From: JAWLHU01 sp049325315
Lineage (GTDB): Bacteria; Bacillota; Sulfobacillia; Symbiobacteriales; Symbiobacteriaceae
DNA: 64,000 nt
Direction: 5' to 3'
NCBI GenBank assembly: GCA_049325315.1
Contig: JBMONB010000128.1
Coordinates: forward strand, 1-64,000
The notes under the pieces are model-generated. The model saw nothing but the letters and a program-made list of their open reading frames with translations, was not told the origin of the DNA and did no database searches. The translations under genes were made by a program, and so were the position numbers. Of this stretch, positions 19,206-29,216 are shown piece by piece; position 1 is the stretch's first letter, and each line of letters starts with the position of its first letter.

Positions 19206-22200
19206 ATGTCGCTTCGACTTCTCATCGGGAGCGCGGGGGCCGGGAAGACCTATACCTGCCTCGACGAGATCTCCGCCGCGGCTCGGGGACCTGGGGGGCC
19301 TTTGATCCTTTTGGTGCCGGAGCAGGCTACTTTTCAGATGGAGCAGGCGCTGCTGGCTCCGGGGCGGCTTACTGGGATCATGCGGGCTCAGGTGCTCTCG
19401 TTTCAGCGGCTGGCCTGGCGGGTCTCGCTTCGGGCGGGGGGGCTGGCGCATCCGCCGCTTTCTGAGCTGGGGAAGCGAATGGTTCTGCGCGCCCTGTTGG
19501 AGCGGCGTCAGGGGGAGCTGCGCATCTTCGCGCAGGTGGCGGACCGGCCGGGGTTTATTGAGAAGCTGGCGGGGACGATTTCGGAGCTGCGGACCTACCA
19601 GCAGGGGCCATCTCAACTGTTGCGCCACCTGCGCTTCATGTCGGCTACGGGGCAGGAGGAGACTGCGCTGGGGGCCAAGCTGCATGACCTGGCCTTGGTC
19701 ATGTCCGACCTTTCGGCCTATACCTCGGGGCGCTTTACGGATCCGGACGACTACCTTTCCGTGCTGGCAGAGCGGCTGCCGGCCAGCGAAGTGCTGGCCG
19801 ACGCTGAGGTCTGGGTGGATGGCTTTACGGGGTTTACGCCCCAGGAGCTTGCCGTAATGGGGGCGATCTTCTCGTCGGCCCGGCGGGTTCATCTTTCGCT
19901 CTGCATCGCACCCTCGCAGCTTTACAAGGCGGGGGGGCACCACAATGAGGGGGACCTTTTTCACCCGACCCTTTCTACCTATGATCAGATTATGAAGCTG
20001 GCGGCCACCCACTCCGTGGTGGTGGAGGAGCCGCTGCTGCTCCGGGAGACGCCTCGCTTCGCCTCGGCGCCGGAGCTTGCCTATATTGAAAAGCACCTTT
20101 TCAAGCTGACCCCCTCGGCCTGGACCCTGGGGGCGCCCTCGGCGATTACCCTCGTCCAGGCGCAGAACCGGCGGGAGGAGGTGGAGGCGGCGGCCCGCGA
20201 GGTGCTCCGCCTGGTGCGGGAGGACGGGCTGCGCTACCGGGCGATTGCGGTGGTGGTTCGCAACCTGGACGCCTACGGCGACCTGACGGCCTCTGTCTTT
20301 GCGGAGCATGGGATTCCGGCCTTTATCGATCGTCGGCGAACGGTTGCGCATCATCCTCTGGTGGAGCTTTTGCGGGCGGCGCTGGAGACGGTGATTACCG
20401 ACTGGGCCTATGCGCCTGTGTTTCGGTATCTGAAGACCGACCTGACCAACGCTTATCGCGACCAGGTGGACCTGCTTGAGAACTACGTGATCGAGCACGG
20501 GATTCGGGGGCGGGCCTGGCAGCAGGAGGACCCCTGGCAGTTTGTGCGCCGCTACACCCTCGAGGAGGAGGAAGCCGCCTCCCCGGGGCAGCAGGCGATG
20601 CTGGAGCGGCTGCACCGGGTTCGTCACCGCGCTACGGCCGAGCTGGTCGCCTTCCACAAGCGGCTGGCCCGGCGGGGGCGCAGGGGGCTTACGGTGCGGG
20701 AGATCACTACTGCGCTCTTCCAGCTGGTCGATGAGCTGAAGGTGGCCCGGCGGCTGGAACAGTGGAGCGGGGAGGCGGAGGCGGCGGGCGACCTGGAGAC
20801 CGCCCGGGAGCACGAGCAGGTCTGGGACGGCGTGCTGGAGCTGATGGACCAGATGGTGGAGGGGCTGGGCGAGGCGACCGTCAGCCTGAGCCAGTACCTG
20901 CATATTCTCTCGGCTGGGCTTGACGGGATGCGGCTTGGGCTGATTCCGCCCGGGCTCGACCAGGTGATTGTGGGGACTGTGGAGCGGAGCCGGCATGCGG
21001 GGGTGCGGGCGACGCTCATTTTGGGTGCCACCGAGAAGGACTTTCCGCCGCAGCCGCCGGAAGATGCGATCTTTACGGACCGGGAGCGGGAGAGGCTGGA
21101 GAAGGAGGGGCTGGAGGTTGGCCCCACCAGCCTGCTGCGGCTCTTCCAGGAGCAGTACTTTACCTACGTGGCGCTGACCCGCGGCTCCGACCGGCTCTAC
21201 CTGAGCTACCCGCTGGCGGACGAGTCGGGGCGGTCGCTGTCGCCGTCGCCGGTCATCCGGCGGATGATGCAGCTCTTCCCGGACCTTGCGGTCAAACCGG
21301 CGGTGGACCCGCTGCCTACCGCCCCGGCGACGCTGGCGGCGGTCACCAGCCCCGCCCACCTGGCGGCGGCCCTGGCGCGGGCGCTCCGGCTGCACCGCTC
21401 GGGGTATGCGCTGGATCCGCAGTGGCTCGAGGTCTACCAGTGGGCGGTGCTCGACCCGAAGCTCCAGCGGCAGATGGCGCCGGTACTGGCCTCGGTGGCC
21501 TACGAGGAGTGGTACGGGCAGCGCTCCGGGCCCCTGAGCCCCGAACTGGCCCGGCTGCTGTACGGTGATCGCCTTCTGACCAGCGTTAGCCGGCTGGAGT
21601 CGTTCATCGCCTGCCCCTTCCGGCACTTCGCCAGCCATGGGCTGCGGCTTTCGGAGCGGGCCAAGTTCCAGGTGACCGCCCCGGAGTTCGGGCTCTTCTA
21701 CCATGCCGCTCTCAGCCTCTTTGTGCGGGAGCTGGCGGCAGAGGGGCGCCCCTGGAACACCCTTCAGCCCGAGGAGGCGGCGGAGCGGATGGACCGGCTG
21801 GTCGACCTGCTGGCGCCGCGCCTGCAGAGCGAGATTCTGCTCTCCAGCCCGCAGCACCGCTACCTGCTCCGGGTCATGCGCCGGACGCTCCACGCCTCGC
21901 TCCGCTTCCTCAACGAGCACATGTACCACGGCCAGTTCCGGCCGCTCTGGGTGGAACTGCCCTTCGGTGAATCTGGCGATGCCCCCGGGCTGCCGCCGGT
22001 CTCCATTGCCCTGCCCGACGGCAGCGAGGTGCTCCTGCGGGGCCGCATCGACCGGGTCGACGGCATGCAGGGGGAGGACGGCGCCTGGCATCTGCGGGTC
22101 TTCGACTACAAGTCGAGCCCGCGCAACCTCGACCTGGGCAAGTTCTACCACGGGCTGGCGCTGCAGCTGCTGCTCTACCTCTACGCCGTGGTGGAGACCG

Positions 22201-22709
22201 GCGATCCGCTCCTGCCCGGGCGGCGCCGGCCGGCGGGGGCGCTCTACTTCCCGGTCTACGACCCCATGGAGCGGCTGGTGATTCCCGAGTCGACCGAGCG
22301 GCTGCTGGAGCTGCGCCGCAAGCGGTTCAAGGCGACCGGCATCCTCAGCGACGAGCCGGAACTGGTCCGCTGCATGGATGACGCCGGCCTCGGCCTCACC
22401 CAGGTGAAGCTGAACAAGGACGGCTCGGTACGCAAGAACGCCCCCGTAGCCAGCCCGGAGCAGTTCCAGCAGCTCTTCGGCCACCTGCGGCAGGTGGTCC
22501 GGCGCTCCTCGGAGCGGCTGCTGGGCGGCGAGGTGGCGGTTGCCCCCTACCGGATGGCGGGGCAGGCCCCCTGCACCCACTGCTCCTATAAGCCCGTCTG
22601 CCAGTTCGATCCGACGGTGGAGGGGCAGGGGTACCGCCACCTGGAGCGGCTGAAGCCCGCCGAGGTCTGGTCCAGACTGAATCTGGAGGGAGGTGAGCGC
22701 CATGAGTGA
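19206..22709 (+). CDS. addB: AddB subunit of the AddAB helicase-nuclease
   Basis: This is a 1167-residue protein with ATG 6 bases after AGGAGGC; the upstream open frame lies in the repeat and is discarded. The N-terminus LLIGSAGAGKTYTCLDE is the AddB-type P-loop. An inactivated-helicase core follows. The C-terminal nuclease domain has GRIDRVDG and RVFDYKSS. The four cysteines of the 4Fe-4S clasp are CPFRHF (about residue 803) and CTHCSYKPVC (about 1123-1132). With AddA it resects double-strand ends for RecA and degrades foreign ends, the Gram-positive counterpart of RecBCD. Confidence 0.95.
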   Translation: MSLRLLIGSAGAGKTYTCLDEISAAARGPGGPLILLVPEQATFQMEQALLAPGRLTGIMRAQVLSFQRLAWRVSLRAGGLAHPPLSELGKRMVLRALLERRQGELRIFAQVADRPGFIEKLAGTISELRTYQQGPSQLLRHLRFMSATGQEETALGAKLHDLALVMSDLSAYTSGRFTDPDDYLSVLAERLPASEVLADAEVWVDGFTGFTPQELAVMGAIFSSARRVHLSLCIAPSQLYKAGGHHNEGDLFHPTLSTYDQIMKLAATHSVVVEEPLLLRETPRFASAPELAYIEKHLFKLTPSAWTLGAPSAITLVQAQNRREEVEAAAREVLRLVREDGLRYRAIAVVVRNLDAYGDLTASVFAEHGIPAFIDRRRTVAHHPLVELLRAALETVITDWAYAPVFRYLKTDLTNAYRDQVDLLENYVIEHGIRGRAWQQEDPWQFVRRYTLEEEEAASPGQQAMLERLHRVRHRATAELVAFHKRLARRGRRGLTVREITTALFQLVDELKVARRLEQWSGEAEAAGDLETAREHEQVWDGVLELMDQMVEGLGEATVSLSQYLHILSAGLDGMRLGLIPPGLDQVIVGTVERSRHAGVRATLILGATEKDFPPQPPEDAIFTDRERERLEKEGLEVGPTSLLRLFQEQYFTYVALTRGSDRLYLSYPLADESGRSLSPSPVIRRMMQLFPDLAVKPAVDPLPTAPATLAAVTSPAHLAAALARALRLHRSGYALDPQWLEVYQWAVLDPKLQRQMAPVLASVAYEEWYGQRSGPLSPELARLLYGDRLLTSVSRLESFIACPFRHFASHGLRLSERAKFQVTAPEFGLFYHAALSLFVRELAAEGRPWNTLQPEEAAERMDRLVDLLAPRLQSEILLSSPQHRYLLRVMRRTLHASLRFLNEHMYHGQFRPLWVELPFGESGDAPGLPPVSIALPDGSEVLLRGRIDRVDGMQGEDGAWHLRVFDYKSSPRNLDLGKFYHGLALQLLLYLYAVVETGDPLLPGRRRPAGALYFPVYDPMERLVIPESTERLLELRRKRFKATGILSDEPELVRCMDDAGLGLTQVKLNKDGSVRKNAPVASPEQFQQLFGHLRQVVRRSSERLLGGEVAVAPYRMAGQAPCTHCSYKPVCQFDPTVEGQGYRHLERLKPAEVWSRLNLEGGERHE

Positions 22710-25700
22710 GACCGCGCCGAAGTGGACCCCCGAGCAGGAGCAGGCGATCGTGGCCCGTGGAAGCGATATCCTCGTGGCCGCCGCCGCCGGCTCCGGCAAG
22801 ACCGCGACCCTGGTGGAGCGGGTGATCCGCCGGCTGATGGATCCCATCAAACCGGTCGATGTGGACCAGCTCCTGGTGGTCACCTTCACCGAGGCGGCCG
22901 CCACCGAGATGCGGGAGCGCATCGGCGCCGCCATTCAGAAGGCGCTGCTGGAGAACCCGGAGGATGCGCGCCTGCAGCGCCAGCTGGCGATGCTGGGGCG
23001 GGCCTCCATCTCCACGCTGCACTCGTTCTGCATGTCGCTGATCCGCCAGTACTTCTACCGGCTGGGGCTCGACCCCGCGGTGCAGGTGATGAGCGAGCAC
23101 GAGGCGCTCCTGCTGCGCCACGAGGTGCTCGACGACCTCTTCAATCAGCGTTTCGAGGAGGAGCCCGAGGGGCCGTTCTACGGACTGGTCGACCGCTACG
23201 GCGGCGGGCGCGATGACGAGGGGCTCCGACAGCTGGTGCTCACCCTCTACGACTACATGCAGTCGCTGCCCTGGCCCGAGCAGTGGCTGGCCGACAGCCT
23301 GGCCCGCTTCGACCTGCCCGAAGAGGCGGCGATCGAGTCGCTGGACTGGTGGCCGCCGCTGAAGCGGCAGGTGGAGCTGACGCTCTCACGGGCCGCCCAG
23401 GCCCTGGCGGAGGCCGACCGGTTAGCCCGGCGCCCCGGCGGCCCGGTGGAGTACGCCGAACTGCTGGTGGCGGAGCGTGAGGCGGTTCAGGCCGCCTGCT
23501 TCGCCGAGTCGTGGGCGGAACTGGCCGGCGCCATCGGGGCGGTGGAGTTCGGGCGACTGCCTTCCATTAAGAAGGGCGAGGCAGACGAGGCGCTCCAGGA
23601 GCAGGTCAAGAGGCTGCGAGACGAGGCGAAGAAAGCGGTCCGGTCGCTGGCCGACTCCTACTTTGCCCGGCCCGCCGCCGACTGGCTGGCCGACCTGCGG
23701 GCGACCGCCCCCCACCTGCAGACCCTGGGCGAGGTGGTGCTCCAGTTCGGCGCCGCCTTCCGGGAGGCGAAGGCGAGCCAGTCGGCCATCGACTTCAACG
23801 ACCTGGAGCGGTTTGCTCTGCAGTTGCTGCGGGCGCCCGAGTCGGAGCCCGGGGGGCCGGTGCTGCCCTCCGACGTGGCCCGGGAGCTGCGGGCCCGCTA
23901 CGAGGAGATCTTGGTCGATGAGTACCAGGACATCAACGGCGTGCAGGATGCGATCCTTACCCTGGTCGCCCGCGACGGGGGTGACGGCGCCCCCAACCGG
24001 TTCATGGTGGGCGATGTGAAGCAGTCGATCTACCGCTTCCGCCACGCTGATCCGTCGCTCTTCCTGAAGAAGTACCAGTCCTTCACCCCCTGGGCGGGCG
24101 CCCCCGCCGACGGCGGCGGGCGGATCGTGCTGGGCGCCAACTTCCGCAGCCGGGCGGGCGTGGTGGACGCGGTGAACTTCCTCTTCCGGCAGATCATGAC
24201 CGCCGGGGCGGGCGAGCTTGACTACGACGAGGCGGCAGAGCTGCGCTACCGGGCCGGCTACCCGCCGCTGCCCGACGTGCTGGGGGCTGGTGGGGAGGAT
24301 CCGGCCGGCCCGCCGGTGGAGGTTCACCTGCTGGACCGTCAGGATGGCAGTGGCTCCACCGCCGCTGTCGCCGAGCCAGGCGAAGAGGAGAGCGGTGCGG
24401 CAGATGAGCCCGACCCCGCCGCCATGGAGTTGGCCGAACTCTCCGCCGTGGAGCGGGAGGCCCGGCTGGTGGCCCACCGCATCCGGGAGATGGTGGACGG
24501 CGCCCCCGACACCCAGCCGCTGCTGGTCTGGGACAAGCAGGCCGGCGGGTACCGGCGGATCCGCTACCGGGACATCGTCATCCTGCTGCGGGCGACCACC
24601 GGGCGGGTCAACACCTACCTGGAGGTGCTGAGCCAGGCGGGGATCCCCGCCCACGGCCAGATGTCTACCGGCTACTTCGCCGCCACCGAGGTGGAGGTGG
24701 TGCTGAGCCTGCTGCAGATCCTGGACAACCCCCGGCAAGATATCCCCCTGGCCGCCGTGCTCCGCTCGCCCATTGTCGGCCTCTCCACCGCCGACCTGGC
24801 CCGGATTCGGGTGGCCAGCCCCCGCGGCTCCTTCTACGAGGCGCTGATGGCCGCCACCGCCCCCAGGGAGCTGCTGGCCGAGGCGGCGGTGACCGCTCCG
24901 GCGGAGACGGCCGGCGAGGGCGGGACGGTGGAGCAGGCCGAGGTGCTGGCCAACTTCATCGAGTCGCTGGAGCGCTGGCGCACCCTGGCCCGGCGCCGCC
25001 CGCTCAGCCAGGTGCTCTGGCTGATCTACCAGGAGACCGGCTACCTGCACTACGTGGCCGGCATGCCCGGCGGGGCGCAGCGGCAGGCCAACCTGCTGGC
25101 GCTCTACGACCGGGCCCGCCAGTTCGACCAGTTCGCCCGCCAGGGGCTCTTCCGCTTCCTGCGCTTCGTGGAGCGGCTCCGGGAGGAGGAGGCCGACATG
25201 GGCGCCGCCCTCGCCCTGGGTGAGGGGGAAGATGTGGTCCGGCTGATGTCGATCCACAAGTCGAAGGGGCTGGAGTTCCCCGTCGTCTTCGTCGCCTCCA
25301 TGGGCAGCCAGTTCGCCCGGATGGACCTGACCGGCGACCTGCTCCTGGAGAAGGGGATCGGCTTCGGCCCCCTGCTGGTCGACCCCGTGCAGCGCATGAA
25401 GTTCCCCACCCTGGCCTTCCACGCCGTGCGGGAAGCGACCCGTCTCGCCGCCCTGGCCGAGGAGCTGCGGGTGCTCTACGTGGCGCTGACCCGGGCCCGG
25501 GAGCGGTTGATCCTGGTGGGCAGCGCCCGCGACCTGACCGCCCGCTGCGAGCGCTGGGGGGCGGCCGCGGCCTGCGAGGGCTGGCCCCTGCCCGAGACGA
25601 TCTTGCTGGCCGCCGACTCCTACCTCGACTGGGTTGGCCCGGCCCTGATGCGCCATGAGGCGGGTGAGCCGCTCCGGGAGGCGGCGGGGCTGAAGGGGAC

Positions 25701-26589
25701 CGCCGACCCCGAGGTGGCCGCCGACCGCTCCCAGTGGCAGGTCTACCGCTGGGACACCATCGCCCAGCAGGCGCTGCTCGACCTGGCCGCCGCCTCGCCG
25801 GAAGATGAACCGCTCGACTGGTCCCGCATCGGCGCCGCCGAGCCGCTGGACCGGCCCGTCGACCTGCAGCTGGGCGCCGCCCTGCGGGAGCGGTTCGACT
25901 GGCGCTACAAGTACGCGGATCTGATCCACAAGTTCGGCAAGCTCTCGGTCACCGAGCTGAAGGGCCACTTCGACCCGGAGAAGGAGGACCTGCCGCCCGA
26001 GAAGATCCCCCGGCAGCGCATGGGCAACCTCGACCGGTTCCCCCGTTTCCTGCAGGAAACCCGCAAGGCGCTGACGCCCACCGAGCGCGGAACCCTGGCC
26101 CACCTGGTGCTCCAGCATCTGGACCTGACCCGCCCGCTGAACGAGGCCGATGTGACCGCCCAGGTGGCCGACCTGGTCGCCCGGCAGGTGCTGACCGCCG
26201 AGCAGGCCGAGGCGGTGGAGGCGGGGCCGATCGCCCGCTTCTTCGCCTCGGACCTGGGGCAGCGGATCCGCCGGGAGCCCGGCAGGGTGCAGCGGGAGCT
26301 GTCGTTCACCCTGGCGATCCCCGCCGGCGAGGTCTACGCCGACCTGGCGCCGGAGATCGCCGCCGGCGAGAGCGTGATCGTGCAGGGCATGATCGACCTC
26401 TTGCTGGAAGAGGAGGATGGCTACGTGCTGGTGGACTACAAGACCGACCGCCGGGAGCCCGAGGAGGCGGCCAAGCGGTACGGGATTCAGATCTCCCTCT
26501 ACCGCCGGGCGGTGGAGGAGATTCTGGGCCGCCCGGTGGCCGAGGCCTACCTGCACTTCCTGGCCAGCGACCGGTCGATCCGGCTGTAG
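22702..26589 (+). CDS. addA: AddA subunit of the AddAB helicase-nuclease
   Basis: This is a 1295-residue UvrD-family helicase with a C-terminal RecB-type nuclease. Motif I is VAAAAGSGKTATLVERV near residue 28. Motif II is ILVDEYQDIN near 405. The motif V-VI region includes MSIHKSKGLEFPVV and LYVALTRARERL. The nuclease motif is YVLVDYKTDR near the end. ATG at 22702 is chosen over an in-frame GTG at 22693 because GAGGGAGG is then correctly spaced. Its start overlaps the addB stop by 8 bases. Confidence 0.95.
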   Translation: MSETAPKWTPEQEQAIVARGSDILVAAAAGSGKTATLVERVIRRLMDPIKPVDVDQLLVVTFTEAAATEMRERIGAAIQKALLENPEDARLQRQLAMLGRASISTLHSFCMSLIRQYFYRLGLDPAVQVMSEHEALLLRHEVLDDLFNQRFEEEPEGPFYGLVDRYGGGRDDEGLRQLVLTLYDYMQSLPWPEQWLADSLARFDLPEEAAIESLDWWPPLKRQVELTLSRAAQALAEADRLARRPGGPVEYAELLVAEREAVQAACFAESWAELAGAIGAVEFGRLPSIKKGEADEALQEQVKRLRDEAKKAVRSLADSYFARPAADWLADLRATAPHLQTLGEVVLQFGAAFREAKASQSAIDFNDLERFALQLLRAPESEPGGPVLPSDVARELRARYEEILVDEYQDINGVQDAILTLVARDGGDGAPNRFMVGDVKQSIYRFRHADPSLFLKKYQSFTPWAGAPADGGGRIVLGANFRSRAGVVDAVNFLFRQIMTAGAGELDYDEAAELRYRAGYPPLPDVLGAGGEDPAGPPVEVHLLDRQDGSGSTAAVAEPGEEESGAADEPDPAAMELAELSAVEREARLVAHRIREMVDGAPDTQPLLVWDKQAGGYRRIRYRDIVILLRATTGRVNTYLEVLSQAGIPAHGQMSTGYFAATEVEVVLSLLQILDNPRQDIPLAAVLRSPIVGLSTADLARIRVASPRGSFYEALMAATAPRELLAEAAVTAPAETAGEGGTVEQAEVLANFIESLERWRTLARRRPLSQVLWLIYQETGYLHYVAGMPGGAQRQANLLALYDRARQFDQFARQGLFRFLRFVERLREEEADMGAALALGEGEDVVRLMSIHKSKGLEFPVVFVASMGSQFARMDLTGDLLLEKGIGFGPLLVDPVQRMKFPTLAFHAVREATRLAALAEELRVLYVALTRARERLILVGSARDLTARCERWGAAAACEGWPLPETILLAADSYLDWVGPALMRHEAGEPLREAAGLKGTADPEVAADRSQWQVYRWDTIAQQALLDLAAASPEDEPLDWSRIGAAEPLDRPVDLQLGAALRERFDWRYKYADLIHKFGKLSVTELKGHFDPEKEDLPPEKIPRQRMGNLDRFPRFLQETRKALTPTERGTLAHLVLQHLDLTRPLNEADVTAQVADLVARQVLTAEQAEAVEAGPIARFFASDLGQRIRREPGRVQRELSFTLAIPAGEVYADLAPEIAAGESVIVQGMIDLLLEEEDGYVLVDYKTDRREPEEAAKRYGIQISLYRRAVEEILGRPVAEAYLHFLASDRSIRL

Positions 26590-26606
26590 TAAGAGGAGGT
26601 ATATCT

Positions 26607-29204
26607 ATGGCGGTGCAAGCGGCGATTTGGGCCTGGGTAGAAACCCTCCCGGCATGGCAGAGTGACTTGGTTCGTCGACTATGTGCCAACACGTCCCTGA
26701 ATGAGAGCGAACTCCAACAGGTTAAGCGCAATCTGTTGGCAGAGGTTGGTCTGCCGGATTCGGGGCCAGTCGAAAAACCGATACCGGCAAAGTTAGGGGA
26801 CATACCGGCTGATGCGGCGGTAAGCGGGTCCGTGCGCCTTCGTGCCATCGGGGATCTCAAGAACGTCGGGGCGATCGAGCCAGGCCAACGTCTAGTGTTC
26901 AGCCGCGACGGACTAACAGTAATCTACGGTGACAACGGTGCAGGCAAGTCCAGTGTGGCCCGACCTCTCAAGCAGGCATGTCGTGCTACAGATACGTCCA
27001 CCGTTATCTTGCCCAATGTCTTTTCTGCGAGTTCTGCCGAAGGTGAAGTCACGATTGAGTACGAAGAGGGCGCGAATGTCAAAACTCTGATCCGTAAGGT
27101 TAACACCGCACCAGAGCCGGTGCTCTCAACAATCAGCGTGTTCGATTCTGGCACGGCTCGGTTCTATATGGCCAACGAGAATGAGGTGGCCTACATCCCC
27201 TCTGGACTCACCCTCTTCGAGCGGTTGGTTCAAGCCCAGAACCGATTGCGTGAGATGCTCCAGGAGGAGATCGATCTCCTCCAGAGAGATAGACCGGCGT
27301 TCGTGGAGAGTGAGTTCTCTACGGACACTCCGGTGAGGCAACTGCTGTCGTCACTCTCTGAAAGGACAGTACCCAAGGAAGTTCTGAAATGGGGCTCCCT
27401 AACCCTGGGTGAAGAAGAAAGGTTATCCCATCTGGAGAAAGCAGTTGCAACAATGCAATTAACTGATCCGACAAAACTTGCTCGGGATCTCCGACGAAAG
27501 GCGGAAGACGCTCGGCGGCTCAAGCGATTACTTGATGATGTAGGACAAGCTCTGCGTGATGAATCTGTACAGCAGGTGCAGAGAGCGGACCTTGAGGCTG
27601 AGGCTGCACTGGAAGCGGCGCGACTTGCGTCTGGGGAGGCCTTTGCAGGTGAACCAATTCGTGGGGTTGGAAGCGTCCCATGGAAACTGTTGTGGGATGC
27701 TGCGAGGAAGTTCTCCTTGGAGCAGGCCTATCCGGGCCTACCTTTCCCGGTAACTGATGGGGAAGCCCGATGCGTACTTTGCCACCAGCCCTATGATGAC
27801 CAGGCAAAACAGCGCATGCGTCGTTTTGAAGAGTTTGTTCGCAATGACGCTGAAACGAGTGCACGCCAGGCTGAGGTTAAGCGGAACCAATTGAGGGATT
27901 ACCTGTTAGCAGCCTCCGTGGTGGCGGTGGCCGGCTCACCTGCGCAGACAATAATACACGATGAGATTCCGGAGTTAGCTGCCCGGGTCGATGGCTTTTA
28001 CCAGTCGGCATTGGCTCGTCTCGAAGCGACGAAGATGGCACTGCAAACTCACTCTTGGTTTCAGATTCCCCAACTAGTGGATAACCCGAGTTCGAGCATT
28101 GCAGAGTGGGCAGATAAGCTTGAGCAAGAAGCCAAGGTCAACGAGCAGATGACACAACCCGATGAGCAAAGCAAGGCGATCAAGGAGCTGGCTGAACTCA
28201 AGGCCCGCAAGCGTTTACAGACAAGGTTACAGGAGGTGCTGGATTACATATCCAGATTGAAGAGGGCAAGTCTGTTGCAGAAGGCTCATAGGAGTGCAGC
28301 TACGACTAGCATTACCAGCAAGCTAAACGAGTTGATGGGTCAGGTGGTGACAGAAGGCCTTCGTCAGCGGCTGTCTCAAGAGCTGATGGCTTTGCGTTGT
28401 GAGTCAGTTCAGGTGAGGATGGACAGCAAGGGCGTAAAGGGCAAGACTCATGTCTTTCTGAAGCTCAACGCTACTAAGGCGAATGTCAAGGTGCAGGAGG
28501 TTCTAAGCGAAGGCGAACAAAGGGCTGTGTCCTTGGCATTCTTCCTAGCCGAAATCTCGTCATCTACTCATGACGGTGGTGTCATCTTGGACGACCCGGT
28601 ATCCTCGCTGGATCACAGGCGCAGAGACCATGTTGCGCATCGCCTGGCGCAGGAAGCCAAACGACGGCAGGTCATTGTATTTACCCACGATCTGAACTTC
28701 CTGTTCGAGTTGACTAGGGCAGCCGAACAACAAGGAGCACCATGCCGGCTCTCTTCCATTCGGAGCGCGGCTGGAATGGTGGGCTTAGTTGAAAACGATG
28801 CGCCATGGTTGGCCCAGGATGTTAGGGCGAGGATTGGTCACCTCAAGAATGAACTTCAGTCGAGGTTAAGGAAGCTTGAGAGTAATGCTGACCCAAGATA
28901 CCCATATGAAGCGAAAAACTTCATGTTGCTGCTACGGGAGACCTGGGAACGGCTCGTTGAAGAGAGGCTACTCAACAAGGCCATTCTTCGCTTTGATCCT
29001 GCCATTCAGACACAACGATTGGAGAAGGTAAAAGACCGCCTCACCCCTGATATCATCCTTGAGGTAGTTCAAGGCATGACGGAGACTTCAGCGTGGGTCC
29101 ATGATCAGGCTGCGTCCATCAATAAGGAACCACCCAGCACTCCTGTTATGGAAGAATCTCTTAGGAAGATTGAGGACCTATCAAAGCGCCTTCCTCCAAG
29201 ATAA
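26607..29204 (+). CDS. SMC-like AAA ATPase (AAA_13, RloC/PrrC-like) of low G+C, candidate defence protein
   Basis: This is an 865-residue protein with ATG after GAGGAGG. Walker A is GDNGAGKSS near residue 111. A CVLC pair near 388 sits between helical regions like a zinc hook. The ABC signature region is VLSEGEQRAVSLAFFLAE, Walker B is GVILDDPVSSLD near 658, and an H-loop is FTHDLNF. The 190-residue C-terminal tail contains RETWE and, further on, WVHDQA. This R-x3-E...H order recalls the anticodon-nuclease triad of PrrC/RloC but with wider spacing, so nuclease activity is only a hypothesis. G+C is near half by eye, against about two thirds for addA and the next gene, and codon use differs sharply. 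It therefore looks recently acquired between addA and the peptidase gene. Confidence 0.7.
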   Translation: MAVQAAIWAWVETLPAWQSDLVRRLCANTSLNESELQQVKRNLLAEVGLPDSGPVEKPIPAKLGDIPADAAVSGSVRLRAIGDLKNVGAIEPGQRLVFSRDGLTVIYGDNGAGKSSVARPLKQACRATDTSTVILPNVFSASSAEGEVTIEYEEGANVKTLIRKVNTAPEPVLSTISVFDSGTARFYMANENEVAYIPSGLTLFERLVQAQNRLREMLQEEIDLLQRDRPAFVESEFSTDTPVRQLLSSLSERTVPKEVLKWGSLTLGEEERLSHLEKAVATMQLTDPTKLARDLRRKAEDARRLKRLLDDVGQALRDESVQQVQRADLEAEAALEAARLASGEAFAGEPIRGVGSVPWKLLWDAARKFSLEQAYPGLPFPVTDGEARCVLCHQPYDDQAKQRMRRFEEFVRNDAETSARQAEVKRNQLRDYLLAASVVAVAGSPAQTIIHDEIPELAARVDGFYQSALARLEATKMALQTHSWFQIPQLVDNPSSSIAEWADKLEQEAKVNEQMTQPDEQSKAIKELAELKARKRLQTRLQEVLDYISRLKRASLLQKAHRSAATTSITSKLNELMGQVVTEGLRQRLSQELMALRCESVQVRMDSKGVKGKTHVFLKLNATKANVKVQEVLSEGEQRAVSLAFFLAEISSSTHDGGVILDDPVSSLDHRRRDHVAHRLAQEAKRRQVIVFTHDLNFLFELTRAAEQQGAPCRLSSIRSAAGMVGLVENDAPWLAQDVRARIGHLKNELQSRLRKLESNADPRYPYEAKNFMLLLRETWERLVEERLLNKAILRFDPAIQTQRLEKVKDRLTPDIILEVVQGMTETSAWVHDQAASINKEPPSTPVMEESLRKIEDLSKRLPPR

Positions 29205-29216
29205 GGAGGAGTTGAT

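Noticed and set aside
18993..22934. Antisense reading frame of 1313 codons opposite addB
   Set aside because: It is a by-product of G+C-rich codon use; it lacks a ribosome site and domain signals, and addB on the other strand is certain.
23422..26556. Antisense frame of 1044 codons opposite addA
   Set aside because: Same reason; the composition is Gly/Pro/His/Gln-rich without motifs.
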